Assembly: GCA_905250885.1 (NCBI GenBank)
Contig: CAJNOQ010000047.1
Coordinates: 26,743-90,742 of the forward strand
Direction of reading: 5' to 3'
Length of the DNA stretch: 64,000 nucleotides
DNA from: Didymodactylos carnosus
Taxonomy: Eukaryota; Rotifera; Eurotatoria; Philodinida; Philodinidae
The translations under genes were made by a program, and so were the position numbers. Shown piece by piece: positions 34,101 to 44,908 of the stretch. The notes beneath the pieces are model-generated. The model did no database searches and was not told the DNA's origin. It saw only the letters and a list, made by a program, of their open reading frames with translations. The first letter of the stretch is position 1. Each line of letters opens with the position of its first letter.

Positions 34101-34488
34101 AAATCTATTGTTCAATTATCTATAACAGAATTTAGTGATTGCATTAATTATTACATTCTGTTATAAATCATTTCTTTTCAATTCTTTAAATATTAATCAC
34201 TCTATTATGTTGACATTGTTTAGAAAGCAATTTTGGAGGCTAAAAGTTTTGAAGAAGTTGAGAAATTAAAAGCAATTTTACAATCAGGTCAAATACCATC
34301 GGAATTAACTGGCGAAAAACAAAATGGGCATGGTGATGAAACAATGGAACAAGATGAAGAAGAAAATCAACAACAACAGCAAGATGACGAAAAACAACAA
34401 TCAGTGGGTAAGTAATTAACTTTCTTTTCCAACATACATCATCAAAACTAATTGCTGTTTTCTTTAAGGTAATGCGATGGAAGTATGA
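31165..34488 (+). CDS. SNRPA1: U2 small nuclear ribonucleoprotein A'
   Basis: Leucine-rich-repeat protein of the U2 snRNP, which binds U2 snRNA stem-loop IV with U2B''. Eight exons: MGRLTPEIIEGSPQYLN, then KIPVIENLGCTLNQFDTIDF, RKLDGFPYLPKLKTLYF, LVSNN-type LRRs ending in DIDPLASLTKLTHIS and RNPIAMKKDYRLYVIHTLP, KEKEAARKMFK, SKTFVPGEGL, and a C-terminal helix (EVEKLKAILQSGQIP). The tail is acidic and Gln-rich and ends SVGNAMEV. All landmarks of animal U2A' are present and in order. The second and third introns (31397-32281 and about 32343-33405) are enlarged by two separate inverted-repeat elements. Confidence 0.92.
31436..32217. mobile_element. fold-back/MITE-like element in SNRPA1 intron 2
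   Basis: About 170 bases at 31436-31611 match about 32036-32217 as imperfect reverse complements. The outer ends are AACGTTCCTATAACTCAAG and, on the right, GAGTTATGGAGACGTTA. Shared inner words include GAACTATCC/GGATAGTTC and GCTGATAACTCC. No coding capacity. Just outside the left arm is CAGTGCAAAAAAGTAG, reminiscent of Tc1/mariner ends but without a matching right end. Confidence 0.7.
32508..33345. mobile_element. fold-back/MITE-like element in SNRPA1 intron 3
   Basis: The left arm (about 32515-32600: AACGATATATGAATG, TTTTTTGAATAACTCGAAG, AGAGCTAGACGG) is matched by the reverse complement of about 33240-33335 (AATGATATATGGATG, TTTTCTGAATAACTTGAAA, AGAGCTAGAGAGG). The interior of about 650 bases has no gene. 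It is a different family from the element in the preceding intron. Confidence 0.6.
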
Positions 34489-35652
34489 AGTTCAAGCAAT
34501 TTAGTCATATCATGCATCAAATTTATTATGAGAATTTGCTGCTTTTATACACGTGTTCATTTAAAACATTTTTTTTTTGTTCAAAACAGGATCCTTTGTC
34601 GTTTGTTCTTTATTTTTGTCGTTTATATTGTTGTTTGCTGGTGTTTTATAAAAGTTGAAAAAAAAAATCGTATCTATCTTTTACTATGTGTAAATAAAAG
34701 AAGTGCGATTTATTAAAGCTACGGGTAAAAAGTTTATTATAGAGGGATGATTAGATAGTTAGCCAAAGAAAATTTATCTAGTTAAGTTGTTCAAATGTTT
34801 CAAACAAGAATACACTTCTATTCGTATCATCCTTATGTAATCAAATCCTAATGAATGCCGACAAATGGCTGATTGTATTATAAACTGAAATATATATCTG
34901 AGATAAACAATTGCTTTTTTCTCACAGATCTTGTTTTGTCTGAAAATCTGCGATAATTTTCTTCTGTTAAAAAATACTATCTCCTCATTAGTTTGAGAAA
35001 TATTTTCTCTTAGTGAAATATTTAATTAAATGAGAATGTCTCTGAAACGCTTGTAATCGAACCATTTGATGTAGACTAACACAAAAAGAATGAAACGCCT
35101 ACTCATCTACTGAAGAGAGAGTCAAAGATGACATGTCTAGTTAGTTCAACAAAATTCATTGAATAAAAAACGATCGTTTAATGACCATAATTAAAATTTG
35201 TCTTATTAATCATTCTAAAATAAAAAATATCAATATTATTGCTCCGAATACAAACTGATATTTACTTCGTTCAAAATTATCTGTATAAGTATAGTGCAGT
35301 AGTTGATCTAATTAATTACAATTTAAATGAGGGACAGTTATATAAATTCGTTTGGCTGTCTGTACATCGAAAAACCCTCTAATCTAAAACCCTCTAATTC
35401 TAGGAAAATATTTAAAAATATAGGATAAAGAATAGCAAGTTGTGTAATGCTGATTTATCATCATAATCTGATATCTACACTGCAATAGTCTTTATTATTT
35501 AACAACAAATGATTTTCATAGTAAAATAGAATATTAATTTACCATAACGCTGGATACAAGAATTTTAGGTACCATTTATATGCAATGGTACAAGACAGAT
35601 TAGTCAAAAAGAATCAAATTTTGGTTAGGATAAAAATAGGTATCCTAACAAC
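34489..35652. other. spacer between SNRPA1 and the hAT MITE
   Basis: AT-rich; the first part is probably SNRPA1 3' UTR. No gene or structured repeat recognised. Confidence 0.5.
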
Positions 35653-35991
35653 CAGGCATTGGCGAGTCCGGGGGAGGACCGAGTCCGGCAATCTTTTAGA
35701 TTTTTTTTTTGATGAAGGTGGTTTATATTCTAATTTGCTGAGCTCTGGATAAATATTTGATTTTTTGAAAATAAGGTTACATTCCATGTCCGTCTCTCGA
35801 GCAAAATTTTCAATTTCATGTGAAACAGTAGATGTTGTTATTTCGCTTTTCATTTTTCTCTGCTCATCTGTGTTAAAAGTTGAATAGATCGGACTCGAAA
35901 TACAAAAACTCAAGTCCAAGTCCTTCAAAAAGATCTCCAGTCCGAGTCCACCAAAAATCTTCCAGTCAAGACTAGGACTCGCCCATGCCTG
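35653..35991. mobile_element. hAT-type MITE, 339 bp, with 8-bp target duplication
   Basis: The left end CAGGCATTGGCGAGTCC and the right end GGACTCGCCCATGCCTG are terminal inverted repeats with one mismatch. Both sides carry CTAACAAC (35645-35652 and 35992-35999), an 8-bp target duplication. Length of duplication and terminal sequence fit the hAT superfamily. Both subterminal regions are rich in GAGTCC/GGACTC and AAGTCC words, as expected for transposase-binding arrays. A frame of about 100 codons inside is fortuitous. The perfect duplication suggests a fairly recent insertion. Confidence 0.85.
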
Positions 35992-36360
35992 CTAACAACT
36001 AACTTCAAGAACGTCTGGCATTGTGTTGCATCTCATATGATAATATCAATTTTTTTTTAAAGTTACCCTAAGTTACATTGATGAAGCCGATCATTTCTGG
36101 TCAGCAATAATTGAAAATGAAAGAATAAAAGCGTATTATGTATTAATTATTTGTCTTTTTCGAAGGTGATGAACGTCAATTATGATTGATTATATCTCGT
36201 AAATATTTCTTCTATTCTTTTAGTTATTTTTGATTTAACTTCTGTTTACACTCTTCGTTATTGGCATCAGCTAAAAAATATTTTATTAAAAAAATACAAA
36301 AACGGAAAGATCAACAATCAATCAAAAACAAAATAGATATGCAAATCTACTGTTCTAATT
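35992..36360. other. spacer, probable tafazzin 3' region
   Basis: AT-rich, no gene recognised. The right part is probably the 3' UTR of the minus-strand tafazzin gene. Confidence 0.5.
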
Positions 36361-37744
36361 CTATTCTAATTTTTCACCTAAATGTTTTCGATGTAATTCT
36401 TCACATTTAACTTTTAATTTAGCAAATTCTGCTTGAATATTATCTGTGATTGCTTTTCGGATTTCTTGCTAAAATCAAACAAAAGTAAAATATTAATGAA
36501 TAGTAGAATGATACTCATACAACATACTAATGAACAATTGTCCTTTTTCATTTTCTGTATTAAATCTTCAAAATGCAATGGTTCTCCAACGTACACGCTC
36601 ACTTTCTGACGTATGTGTGGAATATATGGTGTACGATTAGGTAGAACAGAATCCATTCCTGAATAGAGAACAACAGAGAATTTTAACGTTCCTGACATGA
36701 TACCTAGAACACATACCTAAATGATAGAAAGGTATTACTAACGGACAATTTTGAGCTTCGGCTATCAATCGGCCAACACCTGTGAAGCAAAATAAAATTT
36801 ATATACCAAATTTGTATGTGAAATTTCTGTTTTACTGGTATAGTTACCCCATTTTAATCTGATTAGTTCTTTGCTCAAATTCACTTTTCCTGAAATAAAT
36901 AAACTAATCAATCATTTTATATAAACTCAGCAAAAACTAAAATACCTTCGGGAAATATATGTACCCATTCATTTTGATTAAGTTGCTCAATTGCAAAATC
37001 CATTGAACGTTGATGTACTCCGTCTCCGCGAACGATTGGAATTGTTTTACCCAGACTAAAAAATGTCTGATCACGTCTAGTTGTAAATACAATATCATCG
37101 GCTCCAAGATTCCATCTCATTTTACTTCGATTAAAAAACGCACGAAGTGGCAATGAACCTCCTAAAATGAAAATAAACATAATAAAATCAATAAGTATGT
37201 ATATTTTTGTTTAATGTTTGCGATAAGCAGCGATGAAACAGTATGATAGATATATGAAGTGCAAAGAAAATCGAATTCTCATAGCGTACAGAGTACCGAA
37301 AATATAGACAAAAACTATAGTAGGTAGAAAGAAAAAGAAGAAAATTCTTTGAAAAAGGCTAAAGCACAAAACTTGCCAAAAAGTAGCGGATCATCCATAC
37401 ATGAGTGATGATTGGCAACGGTCACTAATGCAGTGTTTGGATCACGTTTGAGAACCGCATTCACAAGAATTTCTCCATTTTGAATATGGAATGAATTTAA
37501 TCCTTCTAAAAACAGACAATCAAATAGAATCAGAACACTAAATTGTCGATAATTTAATAGCTACTTACTTATCCAAATTTTACTCAGTGTGCCTTAAATA
37601 AAAAACTAACAAGTTTTATTAAATATAAAACGGACTATGTCTTTTTTAAATTATCCTACCCACTAAACTAATCGTAAATGTAGAAACTACCTTGTACACC
37701 GGACCAGATTTTTCTGGAAAAGGCCAGTCAAAATTGATTGGCAT
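36361..37744 (-). CDS. TAFAZZIN: tafazzin, cardiolipin-remodelling transacylase
   Basis: Mitochondrial phospholipid-lysophospholipid transacylase that remodels cardiolipin. Start ATG 37744 (MPINFDWPFPEKSGPVYK). The acyltransferase HX4D motif is in VANHHSCMDDPLLFG. Then come MRWNLGADDIVFTT, FFSLGKTIPIVRGDGVHQ, the second motif WVHIFPEGKV, LKWGVGRLIAEA and the C-terminal EFAKLKVKCEELHRKHLG. Length of about 260 residues matches the family, and all key motifs are intact. One intron (37162-37376) starts with GC instead of GT (TTG|GCAAGT); the nearby GT would give a frameshift, so the GC donor is required. The gene lies alone between a MITE-bearing spacer and ERp29. Confidence 0.93.
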
Positions 37745-38734
37745 GATTGAAAACACATTCACACGAATAAATTGTATAAATAGCTTTTTTGTTTCGAGTA
37801 ATGATGAACAATTCAAAAATATCTAAAGGAAAGAAATAGAGGATAAAAAATCAAATAGTATTCTAAGTATTTTAACAAAAATAATGAAAATATCATTAGT
37901 GTACATGTTACGTCTTCTGCAAACTTCGAGAATCCATTCAGAGATACGGCACTATAGTGTTTATTTATAACATTAAGAATAGCTACATTATTTATCTTTT
38001 ATGATAAATTTCATGTAACACTATATCAAAAGAAATAAGATTTAACGATTTGTAGTATGTGTAAAATGTCAAACGATATAATAATTGTACTAACAGAACC
38101 AAATGAGCGTCGATTTATTTTTTAAATAGAATTTATTAGCCAGCAAGAAAAGCTATTTTTCATTCGAATTAACGTTCATCTCATCGTTTCAATAATGACA
38201 TTGTAAAAGAAAAGCCTAAAATTTTATTCAAAATCAACAAACTTTTGATTTTTATCAACATAAACGTAAGTAATCTGAGTAAAAAAAAATCAATAAATCA
38301 CAACTAGTTTGATAAAAAAAGATCAAGCAAAAAAATGTATTAAGAAAGCGAAAAAACTAATAATAATAAAATCATTGGAATGAATGAAAAAATAAGTGTG
38401 AATGATGAGTTAAAGAGAATGAAAGTATAGAAATCTTAACAAAATAAAAAACTGTAATGCACTATTTTCTTGAATGGCGATATTCTATTTTAACAATAGA
38501 TGATAAAATGAGATGAAAGACAACAATGGTTGTGCGACATCAAAAGTCTGCCTCATTCGTTTTTTTAACAAAGAAGAAATAACAATAAATGAAATAAAAG
38601 ATCATGTAGGAGAACATCAGAACAACTAGTGTAAAACACAGAAACAAAAAATAAGATTTTGGGTTTAAATATCACAACATATAGTCACTAGAAAAGCTGA
38701 AAATGAATAAAAGTATCAGTCATTGTGTATTTTC
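37745..38734. other. spacer between tafazzin and ERp29
   Basis: AT-rich, no gene recognised. It should hold the tafazzin 5' region and the 3' UTR of the ERp29 gene. Confidence 0.5.
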
Positions 38735-40423
38735 TTAAAATTCAGATTTAATTTCTTCCTTAACCTCTTTTAATGTATCCACTACACTATCTTTAATATC
38801 CGTTACTTTATCAACAACAGCCTCCTTTAATGATCTGAAGGATAATAAAATATTTTGACGATGATTCAATTCTTGTTTTTTCTCGGTTGTAATCTAAATA
38901 GTCAAAAAAACTTGGTAGAATTGGTCAAGGTGAAAAACAAATACTTCTGACAATAATAAAAAAATTCTTTCTTGATATCTCATGCACTGAGTTAAAACGT
39001 TTGTTTTATTGTCGATGAGAACGCCAGTTTATTGTTAACATAGGAAATGAGGAGTAGTAGCAACTGAGTAGAGCCAAAAGGAATGGAAGTAAAACGATAA
39101 CGTTATAAATGAACTCGTGAAAAGTACTTAGACTACAATGATCATTTCCTGTACAAAATTTTGTTAATGAGACGCTGCTGTCTGTATTTACGTTCTGTCA
39201 TTCTCAGATGAGCCAGTTTTCGTTATTTTGAGCGAATAACGGGATAGTAGTGATACATTATAAAGGCAGAACCCTATCACATATATTCGTGCAATTAACA
39301 GTTCATCTCATGAGTTCATATATAGTGTCATCATTTTCCTTCCACTTTCTCTTGGCTCTACTCAGCTGCTAATTCTCCTCATTTCTTATATTAACAAGAA
39401 AATTGGTGTCACCTGTCGTCGTCCCGATATTTAGCCGGTGATCAGAGAAAAAGCCTTCAATTGCTGTTTTTCTTTAATGTTTTGAAGAGTGTATGTACAT
39501 ACTTTTCCTTTAAGTAAATTTTGAACTCGACGAGCTTCACGTTTTAAGAATTCTGAACCTTGTTCCAACATCTTTTCCATAATTTTAACATAACTTTCAC
39601 CAGACTGTTGATCATTTTTATGTGTCAATGATTTCACTTTTTCTTTTGCTTTCTCCAAAAATGTTTTTTTTTCTTCATCATGAGTACCATCATTTGATGA
39701 AAATAGATCAAAAAACTGATGTGCTATATGATCCATTTCTTCTAGTGTGCCTGGTAAACCAAACCAAAGATCTAAATGGAAAGAAAATTAGATCACATAA
39801 ATGATTTCTTGTTTTCTTCCATTTACTTGTATGTTGTGTTAGAAATTGTGTTAAGCTAATTTCAGTTTTATCACCAGTATAATCAATTGGTTTCGATTTT
39901 CCTTTTAAAAATAATTTATAAGCTGGATAGTCTGTCTTTTCAACCTTAAATCGTTTTGCTAAATCTTCATTTTCTTTATCACCATAATCTAAAATTGAAA
40001 AAGATTATAGAATTTTGTTTCAAAATTAGACGCAAGATGTCTTTTTACCAGTAACAGGAATTTCAACCAAGAGTAATTTTTTTGTATTTGCAACATTTTC
40101 GGCAAATTTCGTAAATTGGTCATGATTATCTCCGTGTGCATGCTTTTCATCCCATTTGACCAAGACAACATCGAATTTTTCTATCACCTTAGTGGAAAAG
40201 AATAGAGACATTACATCGCTGAAGATTCTTATCACAGATTGCTTGATCTCTTACCTTATCAAATGTGTATTTATCAACCGTTACTAAAAAATAATAAGTT
40301 CCTTTTATTCAAATATTGTTTGCATTGTATATATTCTGTAATCTAACCTGTGCCTTGAGTGTGTGACAACACAACATAAATAAGTTGAGAAAATATGACT
40401 AAAATGATCGTTAATTTAAGCAT
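38735..40423 (-). CDS. ERP29: ERp29-like ER chaperone with LEA-like C-terminal tail
   Basis: Start ATG 40423 gives a signal peptide (MLKLTIILVIFSQLIYVVLS, cleavage expected before HTQG). The N-terminal thioredoxin-fold domain lacks a CxxC active site, as in ERp29: DKVIEKFDVVLVKWDEK, KKLLLVEIPVTDYGDKEN, KTDYPAYKLFLKG. The C-terminal all-helical D domain has GLPGTLEEMDHIAHQFF, YVKIMEKMLEQGSEFLKRE and a last exon starting ITTEKKQELNHRQNILLSF. In other animals the protein ends about ten residues later with a KEEL-type retrieval signal. Here it continues for about 32 residues of alternating charged/hydrophobic helix (SLKEAVVDKVTDIKDSVVDT, then a KEEIKSEF end) resembling the LEA proteins next door, and no KDEL-like end is present. 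The last intron (about 38894-39505) holds an inverted-repeat element. Confidence 0.9.
39030..39410. mobile_element. MITE-like inverted repeat in ERp29 intron
   Basis: The left arm (about 39040-39117: GGAAATGAGGAG, AACTGAGTAGAGCCAA, ATGAACTCGTGA) is matched by the reverse complement of about 39305-39400 (AAATGAGGAGAATTAGCAGC, TGAGTAGAGCCAAGAG, ATGAACTCATGAG). The loop is about 190 bases. No coding capacity; ends and target duplication not resolved. Confidence 0.6.
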
Positions 40424-41195
40424 GATCTGGTTGATGAACAAATACAATTGTTAATTGATAAAACAACTAAATAAATATTTTATTAGACAACTTTATTTGG
40501 AAAAGACCCTTCTAGACAAGCTCAGAGTTGCTTCAAAATATGTCAAAAGTCATATGAGTTCAATATCAATCAATTATTGCAAGACGTATGCGTCAATATA
40601 TAACTTTTATAACAAAAATCACCATTTGTAAGTAAATGATTAAACTTTAACCCTACCTATTGTTACTTTAACAGATTAGTCTGTGCCAATGAAAAAAAAT
40701 AATATATTTTCGTTTTAATTTAAATTTTCATTGAAAAAAAACCAAAACGAACGGATACAGATCAAATTAAATAGATTTTTTCATATTTTATGTGGGGGAT
40801 ACCAGCAGAAACAGAAAACACATCCAGTTACTGACAACTAATACAAGTGAAAAATACAAAACAATAATACAAGTAAAATCAACAAAACGAATGAAAAATT
40901 CGTGAGCAATAGGACATCGGAAATAGAGTATGTGGTTATTTTTGTGTGTTTAAATTGAAATTCTGGGCTAAAATAAACATCTAGACAGCAAAAAAAACAA
41001 TAAAAAAAGAGAGAGCATAACTCGTTACATAAAGAGAAAAAGAAACAAGCAATTATTTCAATTAAACATTAATAAAATGAAAAAAATGTACGAAGTCTGA
41101 GAGACATAGTCGAAATGAAATACAGTAGACGTTCAACTCCTTCAATAAACAATCAGACCAAAATCACCAAAAAAGGAAAATAAATAAAAAAGTAT
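40424..41195. other. spacer between ERp29 and LEA gene A
   Basis: A-rich spacer, no gene recognised. It must hold the ERp29 promoter and the 3' UTR of the LEA gene. Confidence 0.5.
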
Positions 41196-42967
41196 TTATA
41201 ATTCTACGCTTTTCTTGGCTTTTTCAATGCCTTCATTGAGTTTTTTACTTCCTTCTTTGTCTAAAAATTCAGATATTGTGTGAGCATGATGCATAGGTGT
41301 TAGCAAGATGTTAGTGGAGTTTGTTTAAGAGAATGATTATTTGAGAAACGAATACTCACAGGCTTTGTCTGCCAATTTTTCACCTTCTTTTTCAATTTTC
41401 TTACTAGTTTCAACAACTTTATTGGTGAAGTCCTTTCCAGCTACAATATTGACAAATATTATGAGTACTATAGCAAATTAAAAATAAATAAAACTAGACA
41501 GACCTTCAACTACTTCGGGAACTTTCTCTTGCAATTCTAAATAACAATAAGTGCTGTGTTATCATCAGAGAAAATGCTTACATCAACTACTTACTATCAG
41601 CACCCATCTTAGCATAATCACTTGCTGTTTTGAGAGCATCAGCTGAAAAATCTTTGACACCTAAAACGGAAATAGATTCTATGTCAATTCTGTCCGAAAA
41701 ACTCGATCTGTTACATTCAGTCATTATGATGTATTGAAGAAGTATAAATATATCTTAACAGATATTTACTTTGCAATGTTTGATCGGCAACATCTTGTAG
41801 TTTTTCTTGAGCAGAGTCTCTGAATTCTTTTCCTTGTTTTATTGCTTCGTCAGCGTACTCGGTAGCTTTTTCTTTGACGACTTCAGCACCTAAAAAAAAA
41901 GAATAGTATAAAAATATATAATTAAGAGACATGACTTATAACAAGCAGTTTTACGAAATACACAACTATACACGGAGTGATAAAAGATAGAATTTCTCGC
42001 TTAACGTTATAAGTTTGCTTCAACATTTGACTAAAGTTTCTTAAATCAAATATTTAAGTTTTCACTAGTGATGCTATTTTATTTAAAATTTAGTTATATA
42101 GGTCAAAAGTATCTTGCCTGAACCATCTCTCTCTCAGCAAGCAAAACAAATAAGATACCTACCAGCTGCTAAATATTCACCGCCAACTTCGGCTGCAACT
42201 TTAGCTTTTTCCGTAAGGATTTCCGAGGCTTCCAACACTAGAACATTCAAATATATAAAGTAAATGAGTGTAAACAAGTATAAGATGATAAAAACTGATG
42301 GTAATTATTCTTAGATACCTTTTTCTTTTCCTATTTCATAGCCTTCTTTTGCAACAGGGACAACGTATTCATTGGCAAATTCCAAGACTTTGTCACTGCC
42401 ATCTTTGGCATATTCCGCAATTTTTTCTGCGCCAAGAGTTGCATATTCTTTTCCTGCTTCAGCAGCGGCTTGAGCAGCTGGTACTAAAACGTTAAATGTA
42501 GTATGTAGTATTGATCAACTTGTTTATACGCGTGGTAAGATATAACGACCCAGCACTTAGTTTAGTCAATAATCAGTGCCAAAGAAAGAACCTACCAATA
42601 TTTTCATTGAATACTTCTTTCACCTTGTCAGCGCTCGCCGAGGCAGCATTCTGTCCAGCTTCAACGATTATATCCTTGCCTGTTGCTAAATAATCACCTA
42701 TAAAAAGAAAAAAACAGATATTTTAAAAGTTTGTATAAAATCCAATTTAATATCCGATCTTCTTTTGAGTTAAATCGATAAAAGAAATGAAGATTTAATT
42801 CTGAAAAGTTTACCGGTAACTTTAGCGGCGTCACCAGCTGTTTCTTTAACTTGATCATAAGCATCAGAAGCACTATCTTTGATCTTTTGAGTATTTGTTT
42901 TACAATATATGTTTGTTAGACATAACAAAAATGTGAGTAAAACGGATAGTTTGTAAAACGATGTCAT
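41196..42967 (-). CDS. secretory-pathway LEA protein A, ending SVEL
   Basis: A gene of about nine short exons encoding a group-3-like late embryogenesis abundant protein. ATG 42967 starts a signal peptide (MTSFYKLSVLLTFLLCLTNI, cleavage expected after YC). The mature protein is an Ala/Lys/Glu/Asp-rich, very hydrophilic, helix-prone chain without Trp in what I read: YDQVKETAGDAAKVTGDYLA, EAGKEYATLGAEKIAEYAKD, EKAKVAAEVGGEYLAAG, DEAIKQGKEFRDSAQEKLQD and KKIEKEGEKLADKA. It ends EGIEKAKKSVEL, and SVEL resembles KDEL-type ER retrieval signals. LEA proteins protect other molecules and membranes during drying. As I recall, Adineta LEA1A/1B likewise have a signal peptide and an ATEL end. Location in the ER lumen is inferred from both signals. 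Confidence 0.83.
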
Positions 42968-44908
42968 AATGATTGTTAATTTTACTAAAAGAATGCTTTA
43001 AATCTGAAAATACAATTTGAAATCAATGAAGTTAACCTTTTATAAGAAAGTTAGAGAACAAGAATCAACACTCAATAAATACAATATACAGTAGATATAA
43101 GTCTGTTTGCAAAAAAATGACTGACAATGTTCCTTAATTTTTACATGTTGCCAGGACAATACCTTGATCGCAAAATGAAAATCACTAATTACCACAAGAA
43201 AATATTTTTGATTATTGCAAAAGACAAACAATAAACTATTTAAACAGGTGCATAACTCAAAGAAATACACGAATAATGTAAGTATTTGCTGAAATAATAT
43301 TACACAAACATGTAATTAAATTACCCCTAAGAGTATGGTGCCCATCATTGGGTAACAACTGAAAAGAACAGGAAAAAAAAAGAATAAAACATTCATTTGA
43401 ATCTGTTGTCTTTGGTACACAATTTTTTGAAGGCAAAAGACCTTGGTCAATAGCCTTGCCAGTTTATTATTTTAATAAACTCTTCTCTCCACTAATTTGA
43501 AAATATAATAGCAATTGATATCTTTCACTAACTTCCAGTATCTCAGGATAAAGCTCTGTCATAAACGATACATGAACATAATAAAAACAGGTGTAGTGTT
43601 CACAAAGAGGAAAATTTACAGGAACAATAGACATGCTCATTTCAATGAAACTTGAGTTCAAGTTGAAAAATAAATTTAAATACATTTTGTTGATCGTTAC
43701 CAAAATAGCGTTAAACTTTACACAGTATAAAGCTTGGCTAAATAAGAACTAATCTATCGTCTAACATTGAATTTTTTTCTTCTCTGCTTTATAGAACACT
43801 TTTAAGAAGCTAAAGGCTATTGTGAAGTAAACTAAATTCATCTCTAAAGTTTTATATCACTTGGTACCGGAAAATATCTGAATAGTTTTCAGTTTTGCAG
43901 TAGCGTATGGAAATATGTTGGTATACAAAACTCCTACAAAGTGCTCAGTAAATACCAGTAGTAAAGCAACTGCAATTTCAAGATATATAATATCTGAAAG
44001 ACGACGGATTCATATGTGTTCGCGAAATCAATCTCATACTAAAAATGACAATAAAAACGAGTCTATCGTGTAGATTATTCAAATTTTATTAAAGTGATAA
44101 GACAAAAAAAAAAAATATCACATAGATTAAAAACATCAACTAAATAAACTGTATACAAAACTCATTCGATTGACTTTAGTTTTTACCGGATAAATGAATC
44201 TAATTCTCTCTATTGACTCAATACTTTTTGGTCGTTTACAATAATAAAACTGATATACCATGATAAGACAATACTCTAATCTAATGGTTTGATCCAAAAA
44301 GCAAAAATAAACGACAAAAACAAATAAGAAACTAATATTTTTCGTCTGGACATCATGGTCAGATCCATACTACGCCTTGTTTCGATGAAATTACAAATCA
44401 AACATCTACCATTTAAATATTGAAATCGTGGAATTCAAAACTGACTCAAATGGAATGATAGAACTTTTCGGTTTTCACGAAAAGCAAAAAATGCACAGAG
44501 GTGACCAACACCAAACACTTCATAATTTCAAGACATAAATAGATGAGTGTAAACGGAAGAGGAGGAAGAAGGATCACGGAAGTCTTATGAAATATGACAA
44601 AATATATCTGTTCATATAAAACTGAATTATTTTACAATAGGGACAACTAGCTGTCTGATTGTGTTAAACACAAACTGCTAGAAAAGAGCACATCAAAGTT
44701 AGTAGATCTAGTTGGAGGGAAAATAAAAAGATTTTTGCTCGATTAATTTGAACGTGAGTAGCAAAACAAATTCGACACACGTCAATTTGAATGATACGAA
44801 AAAATAAAAGAATTGGCGAGAGTATGTGAAAGAGTCAAAGAAAAGAACAAATGTACAATGTTTATCTGTTGTTGTTGCGTCAATATGTCAACTTACCCAT
44901 CTGACGAC
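42968..44908. other. spacer between the two LEA genes
   Basis: Nearly 2 kb, AT-rich, no gene recognised; short frames here have no family resemblance. It should contain the promoter of LEA gene A. Confidence 0.5.

Noticed and set aside
35614-35928. 104-codon minus-strand ORF
   Set aside because: It lies almost wholly inside the hAT MITE and shows no transposase or other protein features.
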